A stretch of 64,000 bases of DNA, from NCBI GenBank assembly GCA_016787045.1, contig JAEUVA010000046.1, positions 62,001 to 126,000 on the forward strand, given 5' to 3'. Origin of the DNA: Chitinophagales bacterium (GTDB taxonomy: Bacteria > Bacteroidota > Bacteroidia > Chitinophagales > LD1). A program made the position numbers and the translations under genes. The notes under the pieces are model-generated. The model was not told the DNA's origin. It saw nothing but the letters and a program-made list of their open reading frames with translations, and did no database searches. How positions within the stretch are numbered: the stretch's first letter is position 1; each line of letters begins with the position of its first letter. Of the stretch, positions 45,025 through 52,910 are shown in pieces.

Positions 45025-45540
45025 ATGGCTGACGAATACGTATCAGTCGGAAAACTCGGAAAGCCCCACGGAATTAGTGGGGCTTTTCGGTTTTTGCTGC
45101 ACCGCGAACTAAAAACCAAAAAACTTCCCGCTCACTTCTTTTTGCACTTACGGGGACAATATCTGCCCTTCTTTATCAAAACCACAGAGTGGTTAGAATG
45201 GGGAAGCGGGTTTATACAGTTTGAAGAAATAGACACACCAGAAGCAGCAAAACTACACAGTGGCAAAGAACTTTACCTGACCGAAAAGGAGGCGAAAAAA
45301 TATTTTAAAGCCCAGATAGGCGAGTGGGATTTTTTGATCGGGTACAAAGTGCTGGAACAAATTTTTGGAGAAATTGGCAAGGTAGCTTTTGTAGAAGAAA
45401 TGCCCGCTCAAATTTTATTGACCATTCAATCCGATAATGGCGAACATACTATTCCGTTAGTAGATGATTTTGTAGTGAGCATTCATAAGCCCAAAAAAGA
45501 AATTATGCTACAATTACCCGATGGGTTGTTAGATCTGTAA
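45025..45540 (+). CDS. rimM: 16S rRNA processing protein RimM
   Basis: Assembly factor for the 30S subunit head that binds S19. It has 171 residues. The N-terminal RimM domain begins YVSVGKLGKPHGISGAFRF and the C-terminal PRC-barrel contains IGYKVLEQIFGEIGKV and IPLVDDFVVSIH. The ATG at 45025 is chosen; an overlapping frame start at 44917 would run through the rpsP tail and is not family sequence. trmD and rplS, common next genes, are absent here. Confidence 0.94.
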   Translation: MADEYVSVGKLGKPHGISGAFRFLLHRELKTKKLPAHFFLHLRGQYLPFFIKTTEWLEWGSGFIQFEEIDTPEAAKLHSGKELYLTEKEAKKYFKAQIGEWDFLIGYKVLEQIFGEIGKVAFVEEMPAQILLTIQSDNGEHTIPLVDDFVVSIHKPKKEIMLQLPDGLLDL

Positions 45541-45547
45541 AGCAGGG

Positions 45548-46045
45548 CTATTCACTAACAGAACTTGGGGTAAAAAAATGTTTCAATCTACTTTTATCAC
45601 TTTTGCTTAATAGCCAATCTTTGCCGCTAAATTCTAACCAAACCACACCGGTTGTGGGTACATCATCTATTTGCACGTTGGCGTACTTATTTGCAAAGTA
45701 CGTGATAGATGGATTGTGGCCAATAACTACAAGTGTATTCACCACAGCAACTACTTCTTGTATCACTGCCATGTAATCTTCGGCAGATGATTCATAGAGC
45801 CGCTCATCAAATACTATTTTCTCAAAATCAAATTTCAACCCTTTGCAGAGTAACTTTGCTGTTTGCTTTGTGCGTAAGGCCGGTGAGCAAATAATACCAT
45901 CTGGCTGCAACCCAAGTTTATACAAGTGCTTCGCCATATTGGTTGCATCTTGCTTACGCGATTCTTTAATGGGCCGGTCATAATCGCGGAGCGAAAAATT
46001 ACTCCAATCACTTTTGGTGTGGCGGATGAGCACTAACTGCTTCAT
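45548..46045 (-). CDS. SixA-like histidine phosphatase
   Basis: A 165-residue phosphoglycerate-mutase-superfamily protein. The catalytic motif is LIRHTKSD (R8, H9), the second Arg lies in SPALRTKQTA, and the C-terminal histidine is in VVIGHNPS. Small proteins of this type (SixA) remove phosphate from phosphohistidine in signalling or PTS proteins, while others are generic phosphatases; there is no decisive context. It converges with rimM 7 bp away. Confidence 0.88.
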   Translation of the reverse strand: MKQLVLIRHTKSDWSNFSLRDYDRPIKESRKQDATNMAKHLYKLGLQPDGIICSPALRTKQTAKLLCKGLKFDFEKIVFDERLYESSAEDYMAVIQEVVAVVNTLVVIGHNPSITYFANKYANVQIDDVPTTGVVWLEFSGKDWLLSKSDKSRLKHFFTPSSVSE

Positions 46046-46091
46046 AGAGTGAAAATAGCTTTTTAGTGCTTAATTTGTGCCATACAGAATT

Positions 46092-47075
46092 ATGCAACAC
46101 GGCAAGTTGGTTATCTCTTTAGATTTTGAATTGCTTTGGGGTGTGCGCGATAAAAAAACCATTGCCCAATACGGAGAAAATATTCGTGCTGTGCATACTA
46201 TCGTTCCGCGCTTGTTAGAACTGTTTGACCGGTATGAAGTAAAGGCCACTTTCAGCACCGTTGGTTTTTTGTTCTTTGAAAACAAATCAGCACTCCTCTC
46301 CTCATTGCCTGAATTATTGCCGGAGTACGCCAATAAAAACTTATCTCCATACAATGGTCACTTTGATTTACTAAAAGAAGCATTTCCGCAAGATGAATAT
46401 CACTTTGGCTGGCACCTCGTAGAAAAAATAAAACAACATCCGCAGCACGAAATCGGAACACACACCTTTTCGCACTATTACTGTTTAGAAGAAGGGCAAA
46501 CTATTAAACAGTTTCGGGCTGATATTGAGCAAGCCATCAAGGTAGCTGCCGAAAGGGGCATCAAAATCACTTCGTTGATTTTTCCTCGCAATCAGTTTAA
46601 TGATGCATACCTTAAAGTATGCCACGAATTAGACATTATTTGCTATCGCGGCAACGAACATTCGTGGCTATACGAGGCGCGCAATAAAAACGATGAACAG
46701 CTACACCGCAGAGCACTCCGCTTATTGGATGCTTACATTAATATATCCGGTCATCATGTATATAGCGACACATATATGCGGAGCAAATTTCCGATAGATA
46801 TTCCGAGCAGTCGTTTTTTAAGACCATACAGTTCAACACTATCATTTTTAGAATCACTCAAACTACGCAGAATTACGCAGAGCATGTCTTATGCAGCTAA
46901 AAATAATTTAACCTATCATTTGTGGTGGCATCCACACAATTTTGGCGACCATACTGATGAAAACTTTGCTTGTCTGGAGCAAATACTCAGTCACTATAAA
47001 AAACTACAATACGAGCATTCTTTCCAAAGCTATACGATGACCGAACTGGCAAAATCATTGATGAATGAGCAATAA
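46092..47075 (+). CDS. Polysaccharide deacetylase family protein
   Basis: About 327 residues with a NodB-homology fold. The metal-site Asp is in LVISLDFELLWG, and the HxxxH motif is in GTHTFSHYY. Family enzymes remove N-acetyl or O-acetyl groups from cell-wall or capsule sugars. No signal peptide is seen, so it may act on a cytoplasmic lipid-linked sugar. The ATG at 46092 is preferred to GTG 46077. It overlaps the formyltransferase gene by 11 bp, which suggests a shared pathway in sugar modification. Confidence 0.85.
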   Translation: MQHGKLVISLDFELLWGVRDKKTIAQYGENIRAVHTIVPRLLELFDRYEVKATFSTVGFLFFENKSALLSSLPELLPEYANKNLSPYNGHFDLLKEAFPQDEYHFGWHLVEKIKQHPQHEIGTHTFSHYYCLEEGQTIKQFRADIEQAIKVAAERGIKITSLIFPRNQFNDAYLKVCHELDIICYRGNEHSWLYEARNKNDEQLHRRALRLLDAYINISGHHVYSDTYMRSKFPIDIPSSRFLRPYSSTLSFLESLKLRRITQSMSYAAKNNLTYHLWWHPHNFGDHTDENFACLEQILSHYKKLQYEHSFQSYTMTELAKSLMNEQ

Positions 47076-47838
47076 AAAGATTGTTCTTTTGGCCGGTAAA
47101 GGCGTTTCTACAAGTATTGTTTTTCATGCGCTGAAAAACGATTTCGCTATTGCTGCCGTGATACTGGAAGAAAAAGAAAGTGCATGGCTTTTTGTAAAGC
47201 GCAGAGCAAAAAAATTGGGTTGGTTCACTGCTATTGGTCAAGTACTTTTTCAATTGCTTGTAGTGCGCATATTGAACCTTATCGCTAAACACAGAAAGGA
47301 AGAAATTTTAGAAAATTATCAATTAAACAGTAGTGATATTCCTGACGTTTTGGTAAAAAGTGTCTCCTCAGTTAACTCTCCAGACTGTATTCAGTTACTG
47401 CAAAGTATTTCACCTGATGCTGTAGTGGTCAATGGCACCCGAATCATATCAAAAAAAGTACTCTCCGCTATTCCTTCCAAATTTATCAATATGCACGCGG
47501 GCATTACACCGGCATACAGAGGTGTACATGGTGGCTATTGGGCATTGGTAAATAACGACAAAGAAAATTGTGGAGTAACTATTCACCTGGTAGATGCGGG
47601 TGTGGACACAGGTAATGTGTTGTATCAGGAGCGGATAGTTAAGACCGCTAAAGACAGCTTTGTTACTTATCCATTACTACAACTGGCAGCCGGATTACCG
47701 TGGCTTAAGCAAGCGGTAAATGATGCATTAACATCGCAACTGCATCCCATAGCAACCACAGCAACAAACAGTAAACAGTGGTATCACCCAACTATCGGGC
47801 AATACATTTGGCACTTAGCGACTAAAGCAGTTTGCTAA
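47065..47838 (+). CDS. Formyltransferase-family protein
   Basis: A 257-residue protein with the formyltransferase catalytic set: Asn in VVVNGTRI, His in FINMHAGITPAYRG, and Asp in LVDAGVDTGNVLY. The usual N-terminal 10-formyl-THF Rossmann motif is degenerate, and the first about 90 residues are shorter than in Fmt, so this is not methionyl-tRNA formyltransferase. Related enzymes formylate amino sugars such as dTDP-aminosugars. Overlap with the deacetylase gene supports a sugar-modification pair. Confidence 0.85.
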   Translation: MSNKKIVLLAGKGVSTSIVFHALKNDFAIAAVILEEKESAWLFVKRRAKKLGWFTAIGQVLFQLLVVRILNLIAKHRKEEILENYQLNSSDIPDVLVKSVSSVNSPDCIQLLQSISPDAVVVNGTRIISKKVLSAIPSKFINMHAGITPAYRGVHGGYWALVNNDKENCGVTIHLVDAGVDTGNVLYQERIVKTAKDSFVTYPLLQLAAGLPWLKQAVNDALTSQLHPIATTATNSKQWYHPTIGQYIWHLATKAVC

Positions 47839-47879
47839 ACGTTTTAATTATGGATATAATGTGTTTAGTTTGAAAAACA

Positions 47880-48917
47880 ATGTTGCCACTTATCATACAA
47901 CCTTTATCGGGTATATCTGAATTTATTGCCAGTCGTGCGTATTCTAACGTATTTGTACTTACTGATGAAAACACCGTAAAGTATTGCTACCCCGTAGTGG
48001 AACCACTGCTTCGCAATCATGTACTGCTGAAAATACCTGCCGGTGAACCACACAAAACACTAAACACCTGCACGTCAGTATGGCAACAATTTACTATACA
48101 TGAGGCAGACAGAAATTCACTACTTATCAACTTAGGTGGCGGCATGGTAGGCGATTTGGGGGGCTTTGCCGCGGGCTGCTACAAACGCGGTATTGACTTT
48201 GTAAATATCCCCACATCTCTACTGGCTATGGTAGATGCAAGTGTAGGCGCCAAAACAGGAATTGATTTTCTGGGGTACAAAAATCTGCTGGGGTTGTTTT
48301 ACGAGCCGCAGAAAATTTTTCTGCATACCGATTTTTTAAAAACATTACCTCACCGGGAGTTTCGTAGCGGTATGGCCGAAGTAATGAAGCATGCACTCAT
48401 TGCAGATAAGACACTTTGGGGAAAACTTCCACTAAAATTTTTGCTGCAAAACATGGAAAACGTTAGTGATTTAGTATTACAAAACATTGCAATAAAATCA
48501 AAATTTGTAATTGCTGATCCTACCGAAAAAGGGGTTAGGCAAGCACTAAATTTTGGGCACACTATTGGCCATGCGCTGGAAAGTTTGTTATTAACCACGC
48601 CACAGCCGCTGCTACACGGTGAGGCGGTAGCTGCGGGCATTGTTATGGAGAGTTTCTTATCTATGAAAGTTGGATTGCTTACAAACGATGAACTAGAAGC
48701 TATTGTAAAAGCTGTATCCCTAAATTTTGATTTGCCTGTGCTTACCGAAGAGCAACACGCAACCATTATTCACTACTTAAAAAATGACAAAAAGAATCGT
48801 GAGAAACATATTACCTGCTGCTTTTTGAATGGGATTGGTAACTACTCTTTACCCCATTACGTAACAGAAAAAGATATTTTTAATGCATTGGAATTTTACA
48901 ATGATGTAGCGACATGA
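47880..48917 (+). CDS. aroB: 3-Dehydroquinate synthase
   Basis: Second step of the shikimate pathway, making 3-dehydroquinate from DAHP with NAD. It has 345 residues. GGGMVGDLGGFAAG binds NAD, and zinc ligands are the Glu of EVMKHALIAD, His of NFGHTIGHALES and His of LLHGEAVAAG. The ATG at 47880 is 41 bp after the formyltransferase gene. It overlaps aroA by ATGA, so the two are translated together. Confidence 0.96.
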   Translation: MLPLIIQPLSGISEFIASRAYSNVFVLTDENTVKYCYPVVEPLLRNHVLLKIPAGEPHKTLNTCTSVWQQFTIHEADRNSLLINLGGGMVGDLGGFAAGCYKRGIDFVNIPTSLLAMVDASVGAKTGIDFLGYKNLLGLFYEPQKIFLHTDFLKTLPHREFRSGMAEVMKHALIADKTLWGKLPLKFLLQNMENVSDLVLQNIAIKSKFVIADPTEKGVRQALNFGHTIGHALESLLLTTPQPLLHGEAVAAGIVMESFLSMKVGLLTNDELEAIVKAVSLNFDLPVLTEEQHATIIHYLKNDKKNREKHITCCFLNGIGNYSLPHYVTEKDIFNALEFYNDVAT

Positions 48918-50152
48918 GTTTTGTGCATCTTTTTCATCCGACCCGTATTGTTAGGCAGACAATACCATTGCCCGGCTCCAAAAGCGAAAGCAATCGCGCT
49001 TTAGTTCTAAACCGGTTGTGTGGTGGCAAATTACAAATCAATAACCTCTCCAATGCACTTGATACACAACGGCTGCTACAAATATTAAACTCAAACGATC
49101 TCACAATTGATGTTGCTGATACGGGTACCAGCATGCGTTTTCTTACGGCTATGTACGCTGTTCTCAACGAGCACAAAATCATTACTGGCACAGCACGAAT
49201 GCAAGAGCGCCCCATTAGCGAATTGGTAAATGCTCTAAATGATATTGGATTCGATGTGCGATACACCGAACAAGAAGGTTACCCACCAGTGGAGATTATA
49301 CCCATTCAAAATTTACACCATTTAAAAAATGAGGTACATATAGCCGGCCATGTAAGCAGTCAGTTTATCAGCGCGCTGTTACTAATAGCACCTTTTTTAC
49401 CCAACGGATTAACCATACATTTCACTACCCCCTTGCGTTCACGACCGTATGCTGAAATGACCGTACAACTTTTGCAGCGAATAGGAGCAGATGCGAGCAT
49501 AGGTAAAGACTACTGTTATGCTAAAAATTTACCCCAGATGGAACCACAGGAAATACAGATAGGCGCAGACTGGAGCAGTGCATCATATTGGTACAGCATT
49601 GCATTTTTGGCGCAGGAAGCAGAGATTACTTTTCTGAATTTGCGCGATGACTGGAGCCAGGGCGATTGCATAGTTTCGGAATGGATGCACCGGTTTGGGA
49701 TAGAAACTACGTTTACCGAACAAGGAGCGGCCATTAAAAAAAGGCAGGTAAAACTGCCCGAAATGATGAAGTATAACTTTGCCGATAATCCGGATTTAGT
49801 ACAAACATTTGCTGTAATGCTTGGTGCGGCTAATATCTGTACTACCTTTTCTGGTTTAGAAAGCTTACGGTTAAAAGAAACCGATCGTATAGCCGCACTA
49901 CACAACGAGTTAAAAAAATTTAACCTACATTTTGACTATTCGGAGATGTATGATTTTCATCAAGTTCGTGGTCAGTTTCAACCATCATCAGATGTTGTGA
50001 AAACATACCATGACCACCGCATGGCTATGGCTTTCGCACCATTAGCTATTATCAATCCCATCAACATTGAAAATCCGGGTGTGGTGGCTAAATCCTATCC
50101 TGCATTTTGGGAGCATCTAATCTCCGCAGGTTTTGAGTTGCGTTTTGGTTAG
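48914..50152 (+). CDS. aroA: 3-Phosphoshikimate 1-carboxyvinyltransferase (EPSP synthase)
   Basis: Sixth step of the shikimate pathway. It has 412 residues, slightly short of the 420-430 norm. PGSKSESNRALVLNRL binds phosphate, DTGTSMRFLTA replaces the usual GNAGT-type PEP loop, and RPYAEMTVQLL, LKETDRIAAL and YHDHRMAMAFA are further conserved segments. It shares its start with the end of aroB, giving an aroB-aroA pair. The loop has Thr-Gly-Thr-Ser rather than Asn-Ala-Gly-Thr, a pattern I associate with other Bacteroidota AroA proteins. Confidence 0.94.
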   Translation: MSFVHLFHPTRIVRQTIPLPGSKSESNRALVLNRLCGGKLQINNLSNALDTQRLLQILNSNDLTIDVADTGTSMRFLTAMYAVLNEHKIITGTARMQERPISELVNALNDIGFDVRYTEQEGYPPVEIIPIQNLHHLKNEVHIAGHVSSQFISALLLIAPFLPNGLTIHFTTPLRSRPYAEMTVQLLQRIGADASIGKDYCYAKNLPQMEPQEIQIGADWSSASYWYSIAFLAQEAEITFLNLRDDWSQGDCIVSEWMHRFGIETTFTEQGAAIKKRQVKLPEMMKYNFADNPDLVQTFAVMLGAANICTTFSGLESLRLKETDRIAALHNELKKFNLHFDYSEMYDFHQVRGQFQPSSDVVKTYHDHRMAMAFAPLAIINPINIENPGVVAKSYPAFWEHLISAGFELRFG

Positions 50153-50166
50153 ATATATAGAACAAA

Positions 50167-50709
50167 CTATTTGTTCAAAGCACTTTCAATTGCAGTAGTT
50201 ACTACTGCCTCGTTTACAGAAGTTTTGGGAGCGAAACTCTCAATGAGTTTACCATCCTTGCCCACCAGAAATTTTTGAAAATTCCAGGTAACCGGGGCAT
50301 CCTTTAATCCGTTTTCTTTTTGCTGTGTAAGAAAACTATAGAGCGGTGCAATATCTTTGCCTTTAACGGATACTTTAGAAAACATAGGAAAGGTAACGGC
50401 ATACTCTCTGGTACAAAAATCTTTAATTGTCTCATCAGAACCCGGCTCTTGTCCCATAAAGTTGTTAGCCGGAAAGCCCAGTACAACCAACCCCTTAGAT
50501 TGGTACTTTTTGTACAATGCCTCTATATCTTTGTATTGCGGTGTATGCCCGCAATAGCTGGCCACGTTAACAATCAACAGCACTTTACCTTTGTAGGCAC
50601 TGAGCGATACATTTTTGCCATCAATATTTTTTACAGTATAGTCAAACACAGACTTGCCAGATGGCAGTGTGGTGATTAGCAGCATTGAAAAAAAGAAAAT
50701 GCTTTTCAT
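50167..50709 (-). CDS. Glutathione peroxidase-family protein, exported
   Basis: A 180-residue thiol peroxidase. The peroxidatic Cys is C53 in NVASYCGHTPQY, with GFPANNFMGQEPG and VTWNFQKFLV supplying the other catalytic residues. Bacterial members usually work with thioredoxin rather than glutathione. The N-terminus MKSIFFFSMLLITTLPSG looks like a signal peptide, so it may act in the periplasm. It faces the aroA gene across 14 bp. Confidence 0.88.
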   Translation of the reverse strand: MKSIFFFSMLLITTLPSGKSVFDYTVKNIDGKNVSLSAYKGKVLLIVNVASYCGHTPQYKDIEALYKKYQSKGLVVLGFPANNFMGQEPGSDETIKDFCTREYAVTFPMFSKVSVKGKDIAPLYSFLTQQKENGLKDAPVTWNFQKFLVGKDGKLIESFAPKTSVNEAVVTTAIESALNK

Positions 50710-50755
50710 AAGATTATTTTAAGGATAAACAGATTTTAGAATAAAAGGTTTGATA

Positions 50756-50965
50756 TTAATGGGCAAAAGCTTTGTGCGCACCATCGCAAAACGGCATTTT
50801 TTGGCTCATACCACAGCGGCAAATAGAAACTTTCTCTCGTTTCTCTAACACTGAGCCATCTTCTAGAGTTACTTCAAAAGAGCCGGATATAGAAACGGGG
50901 CCTTTGGGTTTCAAAACTATAAATGCTTTATCGGGTGCGTTGTCTTCGGTAAATTCTTCCATCAT
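50756..50965 (-). CDS. CDGSH iron-sulfur domain protein
   Basis: A 69-residue protein with the CDGSH motif C49-R-C51 through C60-D-G-A-H64 (CRCGMSQKMPFCDGAHK), which binds a redox-active, pH-labile 2Fe-2S cluster through three Cys and one His. It lies one base after the stop of the subtilase gene on the same strand, so it is probably transcribed with it. Its partner is unknown. Confidence 0.92.
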   Translation of the reverse strand: MMEEFTEDNAPDKAFIVLKPKGPVSISGSFEVTLEDGSVLEKREKVSICRCGMSQKMPFCDGAHKAFAH

Positions 50966-50966
50966 A

Positions 50967-52604
50967 TTATTTCAGTTTTACAATTCGGTGCGAGGTAGTT
51001 TTGCTCTTGTTCCACCGCAACAAATATTCTCCCGCTGGCAGATTAACAGTTTGTGTGAGCGTTACAATCTCGAATGTTTTATCTCGTATAAATATTTTTT
51101 CTTCTACAATCTTCCGTCCCTGTAAATCATAAATCTCAAAGGTATTGAATCCGGTGCCCTGTCCATAGGCGGCAATATTCACTTCGTCAATAAATGGATT
51201 GGGGTACACCACCACATCATTATCGGTGCGCAGTATTTTATCGTTATAGTTGGTTTTCAGCAACAGGTAGGCGGTATAAAAATCGGGAATACCGTAGCCG
51301 TAATTATTGTCTGGATCCCAAAACTTATCACAGCTAATCATTATAGCATCGGTTATCTCTTTAGATGATTTGTTTGGAAACGCACTCCAAAGCGCTGCTA
51401 CACTACCGGCAAAAATGGGGCATGAAAAAGAAGTGCCATTTGTTTTTCCCACATCTCCGTTTACGGTAATGCAATAGTTGCCTTTGCCGTGTGCCACTAC
51501 ATTGGGCTTTATGGCTCCACTATAAGCCGGACCACGCCCGCTGAAATCTGCAATCACTTCTGCAGAATCTACTGCTCCTACGGCAATAATTTTGTCTCCA
51601 TCAGCAGCGGCAGATATGTGGTACCACGATTTGTTGCCTTCATTACCTGCGCTGTTACATACTATAATGCCTTTGCTCGCTGCAAAATTTCCGGCACGGG
51701 TAATAATCGTAGTGTTTCCATCTAAATCAGCATACGTGTGGTCGCCAAGTCCATCGTCAAAAGTGGTATATCCCAAAGATGTAGAAAACAATTGCGCACC
51801 TGCACTATCTGCCCACTCGGCTGCAGCAGCCCAATTGTATTCTTCCATTTGCCATTCGTTATCGTTGTCTTCGCTTTCTAACAAAAAGTAATTGGCTTCT
51901 GTGGCGGTGCCCACAAACTGCCCTGGCCAGTTGGCAGCAATGCAACTGAAGGTGTTGGTACCATGGGCGCCATCATCATATACATTTTGTTCATTATGCA
52001 CAAAATCGTACGTAAAAAGAATACGGCTGCGCACCGAATCAAACGCTTTAATGTTGTCTAAACTGCTGTAACCATTATCCATCAGCGCCATCGTAATTCC
52101 CTGACCTTTGTAACCCAGTTGATGCAGCAAATCTACATTGAGCATATTGGCTTGGCGGTAGGCCAAGCCATATCGGTTAGGGTACACAAATTGCTGATTC
52201 ACAGGTTTTACTTCTTCCACTTTACTGCTCAGCATCATTTTCTTGTACGGGTTCTTGTATATGGTATCTGCTGACTCTACAAATGAAAATTGCAACACTG
52301 AGTCTATACTCTGCGTGCCATTGAGTTTAACCACCGCTGTGTTAAACCACTTGAGTACGTGCTTCACTTCTTCTACATAAGGTAGTATGGCATTGACATA
52401 AGCAGCGTTTACCGGTAAGTCGGTACTATCAATGGCAATACCTTCTTTAGTTCTTCGCTCAATGGCACTTGCCGACAAATAATTTTGCGGCATTTGAACA
52501 CTAAACGGAGAATTGTTTTTATCCGTAAACTTAACCCAGTAGTAAGTTTGCGAATAACAGATTGCGTTTAACATTACAAAAGCAACAATCCAAAAAGTTC
52601 TCAT
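50967..52604 (-). CDS. Secreted subtilisin-like (S8) protease with T9SS type A sorting domain
   Basis: A 545-residue protease. The signal peptide (about 1-18) is followed by a propeptide-like region, then the S8 domain with catalytic Asp in ALMDNGYSS, His in DDGAHGTNTF and Ser in NGTSFSCPIFAG. The C-terminal 85 residues are a T9SS type A signal beginning VVVYPNPFIDEV and ending SHRIVKLK. An AGGAG Shine-Dalgarno lies 7 nt before the ATG, which is stronger than most leaders here. It heads a two-gene unit with the CDGSH gene. Confidence 0.93.
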   Translation of the reverse strand: MRTFWIVAFVMLNAICYSQTYYWVKFTDKNNSPFSVQMPQNYLSASAIERRTKEGIAIDSTDLPVNAAYVNAILPYVEEVKHVLKWFNTAVVKLNGTQSIDSVLQFSFVESADTIYKNPYKKMMLSSKVEEVKPVNQQFVYPNRYGLAYRQANMLNVDLLHQLGYKGQGITMALMDNGYSSLDNIKAFDSVRSRILFTYDFVHNEQNVYDDGAHGTNTFSCIAANWPGQFVGTATEANYFLLESEDNDNEWQMEEYNWAAAAEWADSAGAQLFSTSLGYTTFDDGLGDHTYADLDGNTTIITRAGNFAASKGIIVCNSAGNEGNKSWYHISAAADGDKIIAVGAVDSAEVIADFSGRGPAYSGAIKPNVVAHGKGNYCITVNGDVGKTNGTSFSCPIFAGSVAALWSAFPNKSSKEITDAIMISCDKFWDPDNNYGYGIPDFYTAYLLLKTNYNDKILRTDNDVVVYPNPFIDEVNIAAYGQGTGFNTFEIYDLQGRKIVEEKIFIRDKTFEIVTLTQTVNLPAGEYLLRWNKSKTTSHRIVKLK

Positions 52605-52708
52605 AGTTTAACTCCTGTGTAATATTAACAAAGTACAGCTACTCCACTCTTAACCCGCTGTTTTTACGATTTTAAAACACAGTGCAAACAGTTTTTTTTT
52701 GAAAAAGG

Positions 52709-52738
52709 TTTGAAATTTAAACAAGCTCCTTATTTTCG
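52709..52738 (+). promoter_or_regulatory. Promoter for the cysteine operon leader
   Basis: TTTG (52709-52712), 18 bp, then TATTTTCG (52731-52738), one mismatch from the Bacteroidota -7 element. Transcription would begin just before the leader ORF's ATG at 52752, leaving a very short 5' UTR. Confidence 0.6.
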
Positions 52739-52751
52739 TGTTACAATAGTT

Positions 52752-52832
52752 ATGAAATTTAATTGCTTACATACCCTAATGTGTTGTTGCTGCTGCTGTA
52801 AAGCACAGTTAACGGGCTATTGGTGGGCGTAG
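52752..52832 (+). CDS. Cys-rich leader peptide with six consecutive Cys codons
   Basis: A 26-codon frame (ATG 52752 to TAG 52832). It begins MKFNCLHTLM, then six consecutive Cys codons (52782-52799), then KAQLTGYWWA. A seventh Cys is codon 5. It lies 9-14 nt behind the promoter's -7 element and ends 31 nt before a strong terminator hairpin. The position and codon run fit a leader whose translation stalls when Cys-tRNA is scarce. I do not claim the peptide has a function of its own. Translation is not shown; no Shine-Dalgarno is seen, as is normal here. Confidence 0.75.
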   Translation: MKFNCLHTLMCCCCCCKAQLTGYWWA

Positions 52833-52863
52833 CCGATTTTGTTTCATATCAAAAGATATTTCT

Positions 52864-52893
52864 AAAGCTCCACACGTGTGGGGCTTTTTTTTT
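52864..52893 (+). terminator. Attenuator terminator upstream of the cysteine synthase gene
   Basis: AAAGCTCCACAC (52864-52875) pairs over 12 positions with GTGTGGGGCTTT (52876-52887), one G-T wobble, and runs into nine T (52885-52893). It lies between the poly-Cys leader and the CysM ATG at 52911, so full-length transcripts must read through it. I did not find a clear competing antiterminator by eye; short G-rich segments at 52813-52817 and 52823-52827 could pair with the left arm over about 5 bp. Confidence 0.88.
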
Positions 52894-52910
52894 GACTAAA
52901 ACCGAAAAAC

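Noticed and set aside
50160-50176. GAACAAA/TTTGTTC hairpin between aroA and the peroxidase
   Set aside because: A 7-bp stem without a T tract on either strand; partly inside the peroxidase stop region, so a terminator call is not supported.
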